Part shown: piece by piece, positions 13,501-27,100 of the stretch | How positions within the stretch are numbered: position 1 is the first letter of the stretch | Layout: each line of letters opens with the position of its first letter | Position numbers and translations under genes: made by a program | Notes under the pieces: generated by a model | Told to the model about the DNA's origin: nothing | The model's database searches: none | What the model saw: only the letters and a program-made list of their open reading frames with translations | Source: Alentia gelatinosa | Lineage: Eukaryota; Annelida; Polychaeta; Phyllodocida; Polynoidae | Direction of reading: 5' to 3' | Assembly: GCA_950022655.1 (NCBI GenBank) | Contig: OX465579.1 | Coordinates: 49,145,950-49,209,949, forward strand | Length of the DNA stretch: 64,000 nucleotides

Positions 13501-15163
13501 GCCTCCTTCATCATACGTAGACTGGCATCGGAGGGATTGGTTTAATAAATAATCTGGTTCTCTAGATCATAAGCCCAACCCCTGCATTACTTCCCGTGCT
13601 ATAGGCAGTCTATGGTTCTAGAGATAATGATTTATAAACAGAGTTCCAATCGCCGACTTGTGACCCATTTCAGTGCGCTTATTAACAGGACCTCTGAACT
13701 GGCCGAAAGTTTACTAACAGCTTTGTAGAGTGAATCGAAGTATGCATTATTTGGCAATAACCTTGTGAGAAAAGCACAACATCAAAATGAAAGCGCTATT
13801 GCACTTAGCATAATGTTAGACATGATTGATAGAGTTGTATTGCGTCACAAATCAATAACGGCTAGACATGAATAACATTCACGAACGATAAACCTGTTCG
13901 ATCGATAGAGTCACAGCAATGAGTTCCATTTATAATAATTAGCAACGTTAACAGGACCAGTATATTTGGAGGGCAAGAGGAATACCAATGTATTTTCTAT
14001 TCATGGCATGTCTAGGGTGGTGGTGGTGGTAGTGGTGTTGTTAAGCTTTCTTTTTAGAAAAAACCTGTAAAGGTCAAATGGACAAAAATAATGTTGACGT
14101 CATCAAAATTTGTGGTCGTAGTTGAAATTTAAGAGTTTATGCTGAGGTGCACATTAGAGACGGGTAGGGAGTGAAAGATGTACAAAGACCACTTAGTCCG
14201 GAGGTGATAGATCGATGTCCATTGGGGAAATGGAGGGGAACAGAACCGACCAGATCTAAATGACACAGGCAGAGAACTGTTATATGTTGTATCGGGTATC
14301 GAACCTGCTGGCAGATGCGGGGGTGATGTAGTAGGCACTGCGGTTGGGTGTGTGTGAGAGGGAGGGGGTGGCTATCGCTGCAGGGAGAGGGTTCCATTGT
14401 CATAGATCAAAGAGATCCACGGGATCCAGGAGAGGAGATCGGAGTGACCTGGCCGTGGGCCAAGAAGGGATCCACACCCGGGATCCTAGTGTGGAATCCA
14501 CGAGCTGTGGCTACATGTCGTGTGGGGTGGTTACAGAAACACTAAAACTCCGACCTCACCCCCGTACCCCCGCCCGCCTCCCGGCACCCCCCCCCCCCCC
14601 CCCGCCAAGCCCGCCCGGGAACTGCAACAGCTGAACCAGCCGGCCAGGGATCGATCGAGACTGCTAATCACACAGTGTTGGCACGAGTAGTGCAGACTAC
14701 ACACTGCGAGCTCTGTGAGAGCGAGTCAGTCGACCGTGGACGTGTGGGGAATTTCACTTCTCAGCAGGACAGACACCCTTGGCCAGTTAATTACCCCCTC
14801 CCCCTCGAGACCTTGACGATAGGACTGATACAAAGCTTATACAAATTCTTTTGCGGGAATCTCCAACGTTTATTAATAGCAGAAGACAGTAACATTACAG
14901 TAACTTTAGTGCGCTTCGGTTCTGTCGTACTTTGTGTAGCGACGTGCCTTTCAACAGTGAGGGAGACCACTTCACAATGAGTGACAGATTCCAGCCGCAA
15001 ATAGTACATCCAAATAAATGCAGAAAGGTTCATTCCTGTATCACTTCGTTTCCGCAGAATAATTCGAAAATGGCAGTGCCGTGACCTATATCAAGCTGCA
15101 GCTTTTAATCCCACACTTAGCTTGATATTCAAGTACTTAGGGAATATAATTACAAGCATCATT
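10512..15163 (-). other. Intron 1, left part
   Basis: Start (left end) of the 33.9-kb intron between the LIM exon and the first coiled-coil exon. Besides the palindromic element at 11818-11930 it holds a GC-rich pocket at about 14340-14790, with a 17-bp poly-C tract at 14587-14603. Open frames in that pocket exist on both strands but look compositional. No exon is supported. Confidence 0.5.
11818..11930. mobile_element. Palindromic MITE-like element, copy 1
   Basis: The core is an inverted repeat: TAGTTGACGTGTAGTAATAT opposed to GGATATTACG(T)CGTCAACTA. The outer arm TTTGTGTACGAGTGGCCGTA is shared, in opposite orientation, with the element at 60379-60472. Two copies with the same inverted-repeat layout imply a small non-autonomous DNA element. 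The family is not identified. Confidence 0.65.
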
Positions 15164-15653
15164 CAGGGTTCGTACATAGACAGCCCAATAAAATTCCAGC
15201 ATTTTCCAGGCTTTAATATTGTTTTTGCAGGCACATCTGGTCACTGTTTTTGTAACCATGTCTGATTCATCACCAAATTTAGTCTTCCTTACTACCTAGT
15301 GGTTTGGGATAGATATCTTCAAAATTATTTTGCCACTTTTATATATGAAGACAAATAATCAAATCCATTCCATATCATTAGTAATTTGCTAAACATGGTC
15401 AAATAAAGGATTTTTGGAGCTACCGAATCCAAGTCACTAAAATCTCATAGGCAACCAGCTAACATAGTTAAGGAAAGCTAATAATGACCAGAATTTCATA
15501 GACTAAAAATTCTTTTTATGCAAAATTGAATTTTCCCGGCTCTTCCAGGGTTTTCCAGGCCCTCTGTGAGAATTCCAGGCTTTTCCAGGCATGGAAAATC
15601 CAAAAGCATAATTCCAGGCTTTTCCAGGTTTCCCAGGCTCTGTACGAACCCTG
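15164..15653. mobile_element. hAT-like non-autonomous transposon with TTCCAGG repeats
   Basis: The element is bounded by perfect 13-bp terminal inverted repeats, CAGGGTTCGTACA at 15164-15176 and TGTACGAACCCTG at 15641-15653. ATCATT flanks both ends (15158-15163 and 15654-15659) as a possible target duplication. CAGGG termini are typical of hAT elements, although hAT duplications are normally 8 bp, so the family is tentative. The interior has many TTCCAGG / TTTTCCAGGC motifs, dense at 15540-15635. There is no transposase frame. Confidence 0.7.
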
Positions 15654-17260
15654 ATCATTGATCAATCAATCAGTCCGATGCGTCCCTCGTTCATCCCTCG
15701 GCAATACATAGGCCTGACACAAAGCATCCACTCATATTTCTCTATTATGGTAGCAGTACTCGCTCATATCATGACTGTATTCTCGTATTTAACAATGGTT
15801 ATCTGAGAGCAGGTATATCTTGGCAGCTGTTAAAAAAGGAAATCTTATAGATAGATGGTTTATCAACGTCGTACGTGGCCTCTATTTCCTATGCCCCACA
15901 GCAGTGTGAATTCCAAATCTACTTAACTTCCTATTTCATGAAGCCTAACAATAGGCGATGTGTAGAGAAAACCAGCACATTCTTTCTCTAGTGGGCAGGT
16001 AGAGAGCCCCACAATATCTGCATTGACTCCCCCCACTGCTGGTAAGTCCGGCACGAGTAAAGCACACAAAAGAGAAAGGCAAATTATTTGTGCAGTTCCA
16101 TGACATTTGAAAAGTATAATATCTCAGGAAACCCAAGCTACAATGGACAGAGAGGTGGTGGGACGGCAGGTTCCTGTCTGTAGGGAGGATGGAGGTACGG
16201 TCACCACTGAACACTGTAGCTCTATTACTTGCAATGGATGTTTACAAGCCTATCTATTTTCACTGATGTGCAGAAATGATGTGCATAGTTTGACCTATAA
16301 TAAGCATTTCTCGAACCAATTCGAAAATTACTAACTGTGTGTAACCTCATATCAAGGGGACAGCCTCGATGGATTAAGAATTATGTAATTGTATGAATAT
16401 ATATTTAATTTTTAGTCATATGTCATTAACAAACATATATTCTTAATGATTCTCGTAGATAGAAGCCTACATGCTACATGTAACTAACGAGTATAGAGAA
16501 AGCTATACTCTTTAATGTAACGTAGTTTAGGGAGCGACATTTTCATGATCGAACGGTAACAGCGGCCAAATTGTCCCAAGTGATTCCATTGTAGAAGACG
16601 TTATCCCGCTCGATTTCCTCTTGAAATGTCATACACATAGATCTGGCCGACCATCATCCCTGGTCGAGTATGGTAGTAACTCGTCAATGTCTATCATGCT
16701 GGATACACATATTGCAGACAGCATTTGCTTCTCTGCCAGGGGAGGAGGAAGATAACATATGCCCTGTGTCTCCAAATCTGCTATTCTGGGATTTAGATTA
16801 GAGCATTACCATTCTCTGACTAGAGGGCAATACCGTCGACCTGCGAAATGCCTAGGGACAATTGTAACCTTCATAAACTATTTCTCGTAAAAAAGTAATG
16901 AACATTCAAAAACTTTTGATCTAATTAGGATATCGAGATATGCGTCAACACTGGTTAATCTGGTCTATTACGCAGTTCACAGGTAGTGCTAAAGCTGAAC
17001 TTCTTTTCCTGCACACATGGTCGCGCCATCTAGTGAACATTCTGTCGCAACCCCCATATAGAGCGACGTCTATTCTATTTGTTTAAGTGATGGGCATGAC
17101 CCTACCAGCCATGCGTTGGCGCCGCTTCAGTTTGCTGCACGCTGGACGTATAGAAATGGGTGCTCTCCGAGGTGTGGGTTCATGGTACTCCGGGTTTCGG
17201 ATGGTATGTACATCGTCCTCTTGCCAACTGTCTTACCATGTGCCTATATATACATATATG

Positions 17261-17300
<40 letters not shown>

Positions 17301-20300
17301 TACATATATATTTATGTGTGTACACGTGCGTGTGTGTGTACGTATATGTATGTGTACAAATGTGTATAAATGTACATGTATACGATTAGGCGACTTAATT
17401 CCTCATCAATTAGAAAAAGATCATTCAGTAAACAGAATTACAGTATAGTTCATTAGTAAATTGATGATTTTAATATAGTGGTCGTAGTGAGAGGCCTCCA
17501 CAGCAACAACCAGGGACCTGTCATGCTGAGTTGGGTTTAATATGATGATAATGGAAGAAAATATATACCATAGATGAAATACTGTCCCCTAATCGAAGAA
17601 AGAACTCTAGTCGCTCAAGCCTGACCATTCATTCTCTTTTCCCAACCGAACCCTGAGGGGTAGTACTCATTAGTAGAACGAGTATGGAAGGTAGCAAATT
17701 GATTGCCTGGAGCTATCTTGAGGCGGCATACACATGCATGGTTGTAAAAAATAATAGTAAGAAAGAAATTGATAAGTGTTTGGTATGTGTCCTTGTTCGC
17801 CATTGAGTTCGGAGTGCTCAGTAATATGAACGGGGCGATAGTCGAGTGAATAATCGGAAGCATTCCAAACGAGATGGTGAACAGGGACTCAGACCAAGCA
17901 CGAATATATTTTTGATTTCATCTTAGCCTGGAAATATTCATCTGTTTATCACCCGTTAAGTACGAGTTACGGTACTCTCAAGACCGTCAAGAACGAGTTC
18001 CTAATGCTAAGCCTATGGACGTTTATACCAGGTTAAGATAATGTACAAAAGGTAAATTCCAAAAGTAACCATATACACAATTATATAGTGAATGGAGGTA
18101 AAAAGTAACAATAGAATCTCATTCAGTATCTTCTCAGTGAATCAGACTCAACATCACTGTTTTACTGTCAATTCACTTGAGGAGAACATGTGTATATGAA
18201 AGATAGAATCCTATTAATATTGTAGGCAATGTAGCAACCAAAGATACTTTATTATACATGTATATAGACCTACTGGATGCTGATATATAATGGTTTGATC
18301 TACATGTGTATTTGATATAAATCATTAGCAGAGAAATCGAGTTACAGTGTCTCGCCGCAGTACTAACGCTTTCGCCTTGCAAATCAGAAGATATTGGATG
18401 TCTTGGTCTCATTCATTCCAATGCAAAACTTCTTCTGCTATCCTTATCTCATGTCATCTTACTGTGATATGCATGGCACTGTTGTCAGAGCTCCAACCAC
18501 AATACGCATAAAAATCTTTCATTTTTAATTATTCAATCTACATACATATGTAGAAAGGTAAATACTGTCTTAAAGTGTTTCTCCGGATGCCATTGGTTTA
18601 GTTTCTCTTCAATAAGTGTATACATCAGTGGTATTTTGAAAATATAGAAAAGTGTGTTACATTTTGATGACACGAGGCGCGGCGAATATTTAAAGGCGGC
18701 CACCTGGGGAAACACGTGCTAAAAATGACCAAAACATTTACCTTAATTGTTTGTCTTTCTTGGAGCACCATGAGCCACAGAAAATGGGAAATCACAATAT
18801 CAGTCTCCATTTTGATCGGTGAAAACATATGTACATCCTGATATTCACAAGTTCTCTAAGAATTGTTGAAGACTGACTTGCTTTTAGGAACCGGCCCTAC
18901 ACGTCAGGGAAATTCGTGACCTCGACTCGAGAGGAGTCCATAGGATTATTTCAGCGTCTTCGTGTGTATGCTTGTTTGTCTATTTTTACAATGGGGTCCC
19001 CATGACTAAAACCTAACCCCATAAAACGGCCTTCTTAAAAGAAAACTGTTGATTCATTGTTTTCTTTTCCCCTTCCGGACAAACGAGCAGGGGCCCGATC
19101 AAACCAACATGCATGGCCGTTGCAGGGGTTAAAAAGGGGACATGAAAGGTCATGCCTATATAATGACATCATTGATTGCACTCGACGAGTTTTTACTATT
19201 ACGAGCTTCCTCTGCGATGTTTATAAGGCACTGAGATTTCAGTTATTACTGTCACGACCACAGTTCCAAGAATTACAGCTTTCAAATAGTCTGCTGATTC
19301 GTAGAGGCAAAATATCCGTAATTTATTTGATATAACGAAATGATATGGTTGACGTGCTCCGCATTTAGATTGTCTTCAACAGTCATCCTTGGGGAAACAC
19401 TGATCCAGAAAATGTCCGAGTACCTGAGTCAATACGATAGTGCACCTGCGCGAAGTGGTACGTGGACAGGGTTACAAGAGTCAAACAGGGGTGCAATAAA
19501 CGGACAAAAAATGATGTTAGGACACCTCAATTTCAATGCCAGCAAAGGTTCTGAGAGATTCAATTAGAATGCAATAATATCAATATAAATATTCTAGATG
19601 GACGAGGACAGTATCTACTTAGATACGGGATTGCAGGTAATAGGTTAGTGCAAAATCCAAGATTGTTTACCTAACTCGATTAGTCTGATTTAATTGGTAC
19701 AAAATGCAGAGAACACTGCAAAAATTATATACAGTGCAAAGAAGCTAATAATTTTTTTCGCCAATTTCGTTTATCATATATATACATACATATACATGTA
19801 TAAGAAAATTACGGGAGTTCTGAGGACTGAGTGAGCTTTGGTTTAACGAACTAAGAACAATATAAATCACAAGAAACCCTTAAGATAAAACCTGACAGTA
19901 TGTGCGTTTCGCTCTAGGTACCATACTCCTTATTGCTCGTTAGAGTACCTCCAAATTACAGTAAACGTAACATGATAGTCGATTACAGCGGAAGTAAAGG
20001 CATTACTTGAAAAAAGACACCAATGTTGATTATAGGCAGCAGAAACTGCGGCAAAGCAGAACTTGTTGTCAAAAAAGGAGTGTACCCTATTCCCTGAAAA
20101 AAAATCCATTCATTTCTTTGGCGAAAGACTAGTAAATCCTTAGGGGAGCCACGCAAGATGAATGTCCACACGTATATGTACAGCAAATTTAATAAAGTCA
20201 TGGATATTGGATATATTCCGCAAGCGCCTCAGGTTTATTTTTCAAGATTTCACCATGGCCGGAATTCCTCCAGGAATGCTTTGAAGTGTCAAGACGTGCC

Positions 20301-23300
20301 CCGCTCCTCCCGGCTTGACATGTATGCACCTCTCAGAGTGGGACATGTTGGTGTCTTTGTGCGGCCGTGTGGACTCGGTACCTGGAGCAGGAGAGGTGTG
20401 CGACACCGTGCTATCAATGTCACCACTGGCTCCATGTTGCCTCACGGGGAATGTGCCTCTGTGACTTTCCTCAACCCGCCACATGTACCACGCACATACA
20501 TATATATAACAGTGATTGCTAGTTCCGCCATCATCTGCCAGGAAATTGTAAGATAGTGCCACTGTAGTCAACCACTATTTTCTGCTGCCATATTCCATAG
20601 ATAATCACGAGACAAGGATAAAATCCTTTTATGGCAAACCAAAAAGAACTATTTTCAATCCATTGATTCCTGGACCCGCCATCTAGTGTTTTGTTTAACG
20701 TCCAAGGGGGGGGGGGGGGGGGGGTGGCTGCATCAATAACGCAATAGCTATGTGCCCTGTACAACTTGACCTTCTCAAAAGCTCGGGGAAAGCGAGGATT
20801 CAACATGGCCATGCACACCTTACTTGGTGTTTGGATTATGTGGCTGAATATTTTTGTAATTAATTCTGAAGAAATGTACCGTACATAAATGCGATTTTAA
20901 AAAATTGCATCTTGTCATAAAAGGCAATAAGCAAAGTCTTTTAATCTGTAAATCAATTGCGTTTGACCCCTTCCCGATTCCCCCTATTAATATTGTACGC
21001 CATAGAAAAAAGAAGGGGGATACGCAAACGTTCCATAAAATTCTTACCCCATCCCCCAGTGCGTACGTAATTCATGGATGGCCCCAAACGGATTCTCAAA
21101 TCAGAAAAAGCAGACCCAGTGACACACCATAAACCATAAAGGCAATAGCGTATATCCCGCTTGTCAAATACAAACAGGGATATAAATCAGGTAGTACGGC
21201 TAACATACTGGAGGATTTATATGGCTTCAAACTGCGGACCAAATAGACTGGCATTATTCTCTGGTGAGTTGTGTGAGGTTTAGTCTGCTGACTGTCAGGA
21301 GAGATAAATTGGTCATATGGGGGAGTACTCAGTGATAGATTTGGGGGGAAAATAATCGATGTTTAGCTGGGTATGTATACAATAGTTATCCTTTGAAGAA
21401 ATGCAATTATCTGAAGAGGATGCCAATTCTACTGGTTAAAATGACTAGAGTTGTTCATCATTGGGGGATTAATTAATCACAATTAGCCCTTTATGTATCA
21501 TGGTGGCACTGACCAGCCAAAACCAGCCAAAACGTGAAACAATAGACTTGAAATAACAAATGCTGGAGTTTGTATAATGTTAATGACTGCTTAGGTGAAC
21601 AATTAATGACAAAGAGTGTCAGGACCACATGGCCTATAGACATCACTACACAAATATTTTGTATCGTTATTTTGATAGTCTTTGTTTGATAGTATATCTT
21701 GGCTGGAATGGTATGTCTATGAAAAAAACAAATGTGTGGGAGAACTTTTTTCTCGAAATGGTTACATACCTGGCCACGGGCCATGACTTAATTCCAGCCA
21801 TCTTTATCGTATTTCTGCTGGGAAAAACTAGTGAATGTAATTCTGCCAGTTAATCTAATCTCTGGTAGCTATTGATATCCTTGCATCTTTTATTTGACAC
21901 CCAGCCAAGTGCCTGCGCTGTTTATGAAAAGAAAACATTGCTACATCTTTCTCAGCTCGTGGTCTCTATGTTCATAGCAACGATCTGGGTCAGTCGATCT
22001 CACTGCGTAGAACGTAATGCTTATTTGAGAGTATGGATGGGCAGAAGGTCTCCTAAAAATACACCATGCTTCCCCCTTAATTTACAGCAGACAGAGACGG
22101 TTGAATGCTAGATGGCCGTCCATTAAATGATCGCTTTTTGTTGATCCCACTGACCGTCTATAGACCGTCCCCGACCTCAGTAGATAATCTCATAGAGATA
22201 TGTATTTGAAGGAGAGTGGCAGGTATGAGGTCAAAGGGCAATGCCCCCATAGCCTTTCATGTTTGGGAGGGAGAGGTACTTTGGTTTACCCCCCATCCGT
22301 CTCCGTAGTAGTATTGTGAAGGGTGAGCTTATAGCACAGGAAAAGGGGTATTTTGGAGAAGTTATTTTTTGAATATTGAAGGGAAAGTAAAATCGGAAGG
22401 GGAGCAATTGAGCTTCAGTCTATCAGAAGTATTTTTCTGCGCAATGGCAGAGTAAGGGTGGTGCAATGAGAATATAGCCTCCGCTGGACGATGAATTTTC
22501 AAAGTAGAAACTGACGGGATGCAACTTTCAAAGTGGTGGTGGTAAGGGGGCGGTTTATAGTAATGCTCAGTGTTCCTTCTTCTCTGCAGTAGTCTGGTCG
22601 CTGCAGCCGTGTCCCTCGTCCCCTCTAACCAGTCTACACACCTCCGCCATCTCTCACACACGTCACGTCCAAACAGCTATCGCGTAATCAAACAACCACA
22701 CGAGTCTCCAAGCACAGTTAACTCTCCATGCACGTCACAGTCCGTCCCCATACCCGCCTCTCACAGGGAGAGGTCCGTGGGAAGTGTGGGGTTAAATTTG
22801 TCTTACACAAGGCGGTTGTAGCATTGGCGGTTGGTCGAGATGGCGTCAAAACCACACTATATTAGGGTTTGTTCATCTAGATTCTGGTCGTTGATTCTAA
22901 ATGAGATTGTTCTCATAGAACAAGTAGGGTGTGATTATACAGAAAGCTATGGGGTACTTCAAATATTTTGGATTCTACGTACTCTTATCAAACAAATCTA
23001 GAAATAACACGTTCACACATTGGCATTCCTAAACACAATTAATCCTATAGAAGGAAAGACAAATCGGGTGGTGGACACTGTGGTATAAGTACGTCACACA
23101 TTTGCCTCTGTCCACTAAGTTCATTCTGCTTGAACGACCTCTGAAGTGGCCAAGCACATCACAGCTAACACAGCACTCAACAATAAAACGACGCAGTTGG
23201 AGTTTAATTTACACTCGTGCCATGTAGGTGCTAAGAAAATCTAAACTCCCGATCGCAATTGTACCCCACTTGCAGCAGCTTTTATGAAGGGGAAGCGTTT

Positions 23301-23984
23301 GCTTATTGCACCAGTGCTAGACTGTGACTGTAGCAAACCAGCGATGTCCTTTTATGTAAAGGAAATCCCCCTTGAGGTATGAATCCGGTGTCAGTATCAT
23401 CCGCGCATCACCATATATGCACTCGGTGAGGTCTTATTAGGTTTATATTGGTAGGAAGCGGCCCTACAGGTGAGGTAAGCTCTCAAACTCCATCCTCAGT
23501 CTAAAAGCAGCTACGCTTGCATGTCCACATGGGGTCGATTTTGTAGAAAAAAATGACTCGCACAAAATCAATATTCCGGAATAAATCTCATCCCGGCTGT
23601 ACGCAGACTGTCGTTAAACTCCATAGGGCGATTCCTAGTATTATATACATATGCCAGAAAATACTGTAAATACTAACCTTTTGCTAGAGATGTGGTAGTT
23701 GACACGTACCACCATACATTGAATACAATTGGTTGCATTTAACAAGGAAATACGTAACTAAAAAGAAATATATATTATACGGACTGAAATTCGTACTGAA
23801 AATTTCAAAATGAGATGATTACAAATAACGCTCATATCAAAAGCGTTTAAAATCTTTTTAAACGAAAATTAGGTGAACACAGTGCCGACTGACATCCACC
23901 CAGTACACTTTGAGGAGCAGTTCGATATCATCACGTTTTTATAAACATCTAAGTAATTATCGATGTGTATAGGTATATAATACA
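15654..23984 (-). other. Intron 1, second part
   Basis: About 8.3 kb of intron. It contains the TA-rich microsatellite at 17257-17310, a 19-bp poly-G tract at 20706-20724 and GC-richer pockets near 20240-20480 and 22570-22800. The two pockets have overlapping open frames on both strands but no domain signature. A good acceptor-like tract (cttcttctctgcag) ends at 22588 on the plus strand, but no exon could be confirmed after it. Confidence 0.5.
17257..17310. repeat. (TA)n / (CATA)n microsatellite
   Basis: A near-uninterrupted TA dinucleotide run with TACATATA variants, followed by GTGTGTAC-type sequence to about 17390. It generates spurious YIYIYI reading frames in all three plus frames. Confidence 0.9.
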
Positions 23985-24107
23985 AGTGAAACGTTTTAAC
24001 CTTATTGGGACGTCATTCCATACCGTGTTTGTTTGGGGCTCGTGGAATATTTTATCCAAACAAACGCGGTACGACATGCCGCCCTAATAAGGTTAACACA
24101 TTTCACT
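23985..24107. mobile_element. Foldback MITE
   Basis: A long imperfect inverted repeat with arms of about 52 bp: AGTGAAACGTTTTAACCTTA at the left and its counterpart ending GGTTAACACATTTCACT at the right, around a loop of about 19 bp. Inner arm ends are GTTTGTTTGG and CCAAACAAAC. Arms are roughly 80-85% complementary by eye. There is no coding content. Confidence 0.75.
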
Positions 24108-27100
24108 AATATAGCACTTTCCATTCAGTCTCAGACCAGATTCCTCTCTTATTAAGAACTATCTAAAGTAAAACATGTATGTTAGATTGTTATTATCACA
24201 TGCTTATTGGAAGTTATCGCCCATCCTCGCCCACTGCAATGAAGGACGAAATGAATTAACCTTATTCTCGTGAAGAATTTTTTTTTATATTTCGATTTTG
24301 TCATTATACGTGGTCCAAATTATTCGGATTTATATTGTTGAAATAACTTGGCCCTCTTCTCAAGAGATATCTTGCTGCTTGGGATTAAAACAGGCGCATA
24401 TTACTGTCTTGCAAAAACACTTCGGCTTATGCTACACCTAAATAAAACTGGGAAAATGGGAGAGACATTGAATAATCTGTTAACAGTTGACGCGACTTCA
24501 TTTTCCATCCGTCTCATCATCTGGTATCAAAAATTGGAACGGGAATTTTGCTAGTTCAACAAGACACGTCATCAATTCACGCAACAATCGTATTCAGAAA
24601 TACATTTTCTTGTACGACTTACCCCTATTTTTAATTGACAGATTCACTAAACTTGCTTGCAGTTTTATATATCTTGGCACAGCGATTACTTAAAGAAAAT
24701 CATAGTTAACCATGTTTAACCAGAAATACCTGCCGAAGATCCTCATTCTTAGACTTTATTTTTTTAATGTATGCTATATATTGTACTCATTTAATATGAT
24801 GGAGTATATAAGTTAGCATCATATAATGGTGTGTTTATTGTTCATACAACATTGATTAAATACAACAACCATTCGCTTGATTAAATCACTACGCTGCTCA
24901 TGGGATTATAGGTTCCACGGTTGTGAAGATTAATTCATATAGGATCTAGTGAACACCTGCTGTGTTAATCACCCTCATCATCTATAAGGAAGTTGCTGAA
25001 ATCCCATCTAAATATCACAGGTGTAGAGGCGTCGGATCAACGCTACCATATAAGGCGTCCGTGGGGCTGACGAGTCCCTTCACAATATAGCCTCATTGAG
25101 GTGTATGGACAGTCCAGGTAGGATGTAGATGTGGCAAGGCAAGGGGACCAACGCAATCAGAGCAGAACAGGCCTCGCACTACCAGCATGTGCCAAAATAG
25201 GTGATGTATGTGTATGGGAATGGGGGGGGGGGGGGGCTGTGGAGTAAAACATACTTTGTGTACAGTATATATGTACAGTACATATAGGCAGTCATATTGA
25301 CAGGTGGGCAGCAGACTGTAAAACCTGAGTGGAAACACAATTTTGTCTACACTCCCGATACAAGAGACAGGCATAGCAGATGGGAATTGTGCTTTCTATC
25401 ATTCACCTCATTTTTCTCCTAATACTTTCCCTATCCTCACAATGATCAAGCCTTACGTCACACATCGTGGGCAGGTCTCCAGTGTACATACAGACACAGA
25501 AGTGGCCAATCTCCAAAACATGTCCATATAAAGTTACCTCCGTGTAGTTGCCTCGTAAAGCAAATATATACAGAACTTCTTTCGAAGAATCTAGATTCAA
25601 GGATAAAAAAGACATGCGTGCGATGCACTTCTGTTTCCTTTATCCTTAAATATACAGATAATAGACTACTTGGTTCTCTATCACTGTTCTCGATAGAATA
25701 TTAGATGAACCTCAGTCTTGGTTTTATGTACGTGGATATGTAATTACTACAAACAACACGTTCCAGTGAGTAAGATCTACATAGAAAAATGACACCGACG
25801 GCAGGGCTCATGCGTGCAACCTCATATGAATGAATAGATATACACGCATGTAAACCATCTCTCGATCCGTACCCGATATGTATAATAAAACTCTCCACAC
25901 GCCTATACAGCAATGCGTAGGGTAACTATTTGAAGGCGCTGCCACAGTCGACAGCCAAAAACAAATATTTGTATCAAGATCTAGAATTACTGCTTCAAAA
26001 CCTTGCAGAAGTATGAAACTCAAGGTAGACCGAATGGTTATAAAAGCATATGATACATAACAACGACAGTGTTTATGAGGCAAAAATAAAGCTGTAGGTA
26101 CGCTTTCAGAATGTCTGAATCAGATCAGGAGTGTCAGACTCTTTTAAACCTACATAGGGCGAACACCCTGAGACATAACTTATCTTGGTAGCCCCCTGCA
26201 GTTTGCTAAATTTATCTTTCTCACCGAAAAGGTTGATGGAAATTGCTTTGGATCTTACAGTGACATATGCATGATAGTACCACAAGCACCATGTGGTGGT
26301 ACTAGGATAAACTACCTTCTCTGGATTGCTCTATTGCTACATAGAGGTCTTATTGAGTAGGCAATGTTCTAGACGTTCAGTCACAAGGCAGGGAAGAGAA
26401 AAATAGACATTAAAAGCGAGGTAAAACCTTATCCCATCCCCATACACTGCGCTGACACGAAACCTTCGCCTGTTCGCCGGACAGAGGCATGCCTGGCATG
26501 TCAGCAATGTGAGGTCGGGGAGGCAGGCAACCATGAACGTCATCCTCTGCCAGCCCACCTGTATCCAGCAGGTATCACCTGCTGCGGCACATCTCAGCCC
26601 CAACAATACCCACAAACCCTTCACCAGCATCGGGAAACAATCACTGATGAGAAGACGGTCATCTCCATTGAGGCAAATCAATGTGACCCGGAAAGCGAAA
26701 AGGATGCTGTGGGCGGGATTAGTGTGACGTTTAAAACAATAGGTGGCACCACTCATGACAATTTCCAGGCTATTGACCTGTCAACAGCTTGAGAATTTAA
26801 CGTCATTATGAGCATAAGTATGTATACATCTACATCTATCTAAATATTCCTGAATTACCAGCAAGAAAATCGGACACAGAATTACGCGGACTTGAAGCAG
26901 TTATATCAGCCACTATAATATCAAGACAAGATGAAATCTGTGAGAATATTACGGAAAGTTTCATCTTTGAGGTAAGCATTCCAGCTCAGTACCGTGAGGT
27001 CGGTTCAAATTAGGTCTCGTATTTTATAGCCCAGTGCTGCTCTGAACCAGGGGTCCGTTGACAAATACAGAATATGTCCTGGAACTGATCTTCGGACCGA

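Noticed and set aside
14344..14634. Plus-strand frame ending in a polyproline run
   Set aside because: The polyproline comes from a poly-C tract and the frame sits in a GC-rich pocket open in several frames.
17087..17448. Three plus-strand frames of 69-110 codons
   Set aside because: They are translations of the TA/CATA microsatellite (YIYIYI) and carry no real protein signal.
20158..20571. Overlapping open frames of 132 and 109 codons on opposite strands
   Set aside because: Both strands are open in a GC-richer pocket, neither has a domain or clear splice context, so the openness is compositional.
26337..26756. 139-codon minus-strand frame
   Set aside because: Cysteine/leucine-rich mixture with no domain or regular cysteine spacing; the opposite strand is also open, so it is likely chance in a GC-richer pocket.
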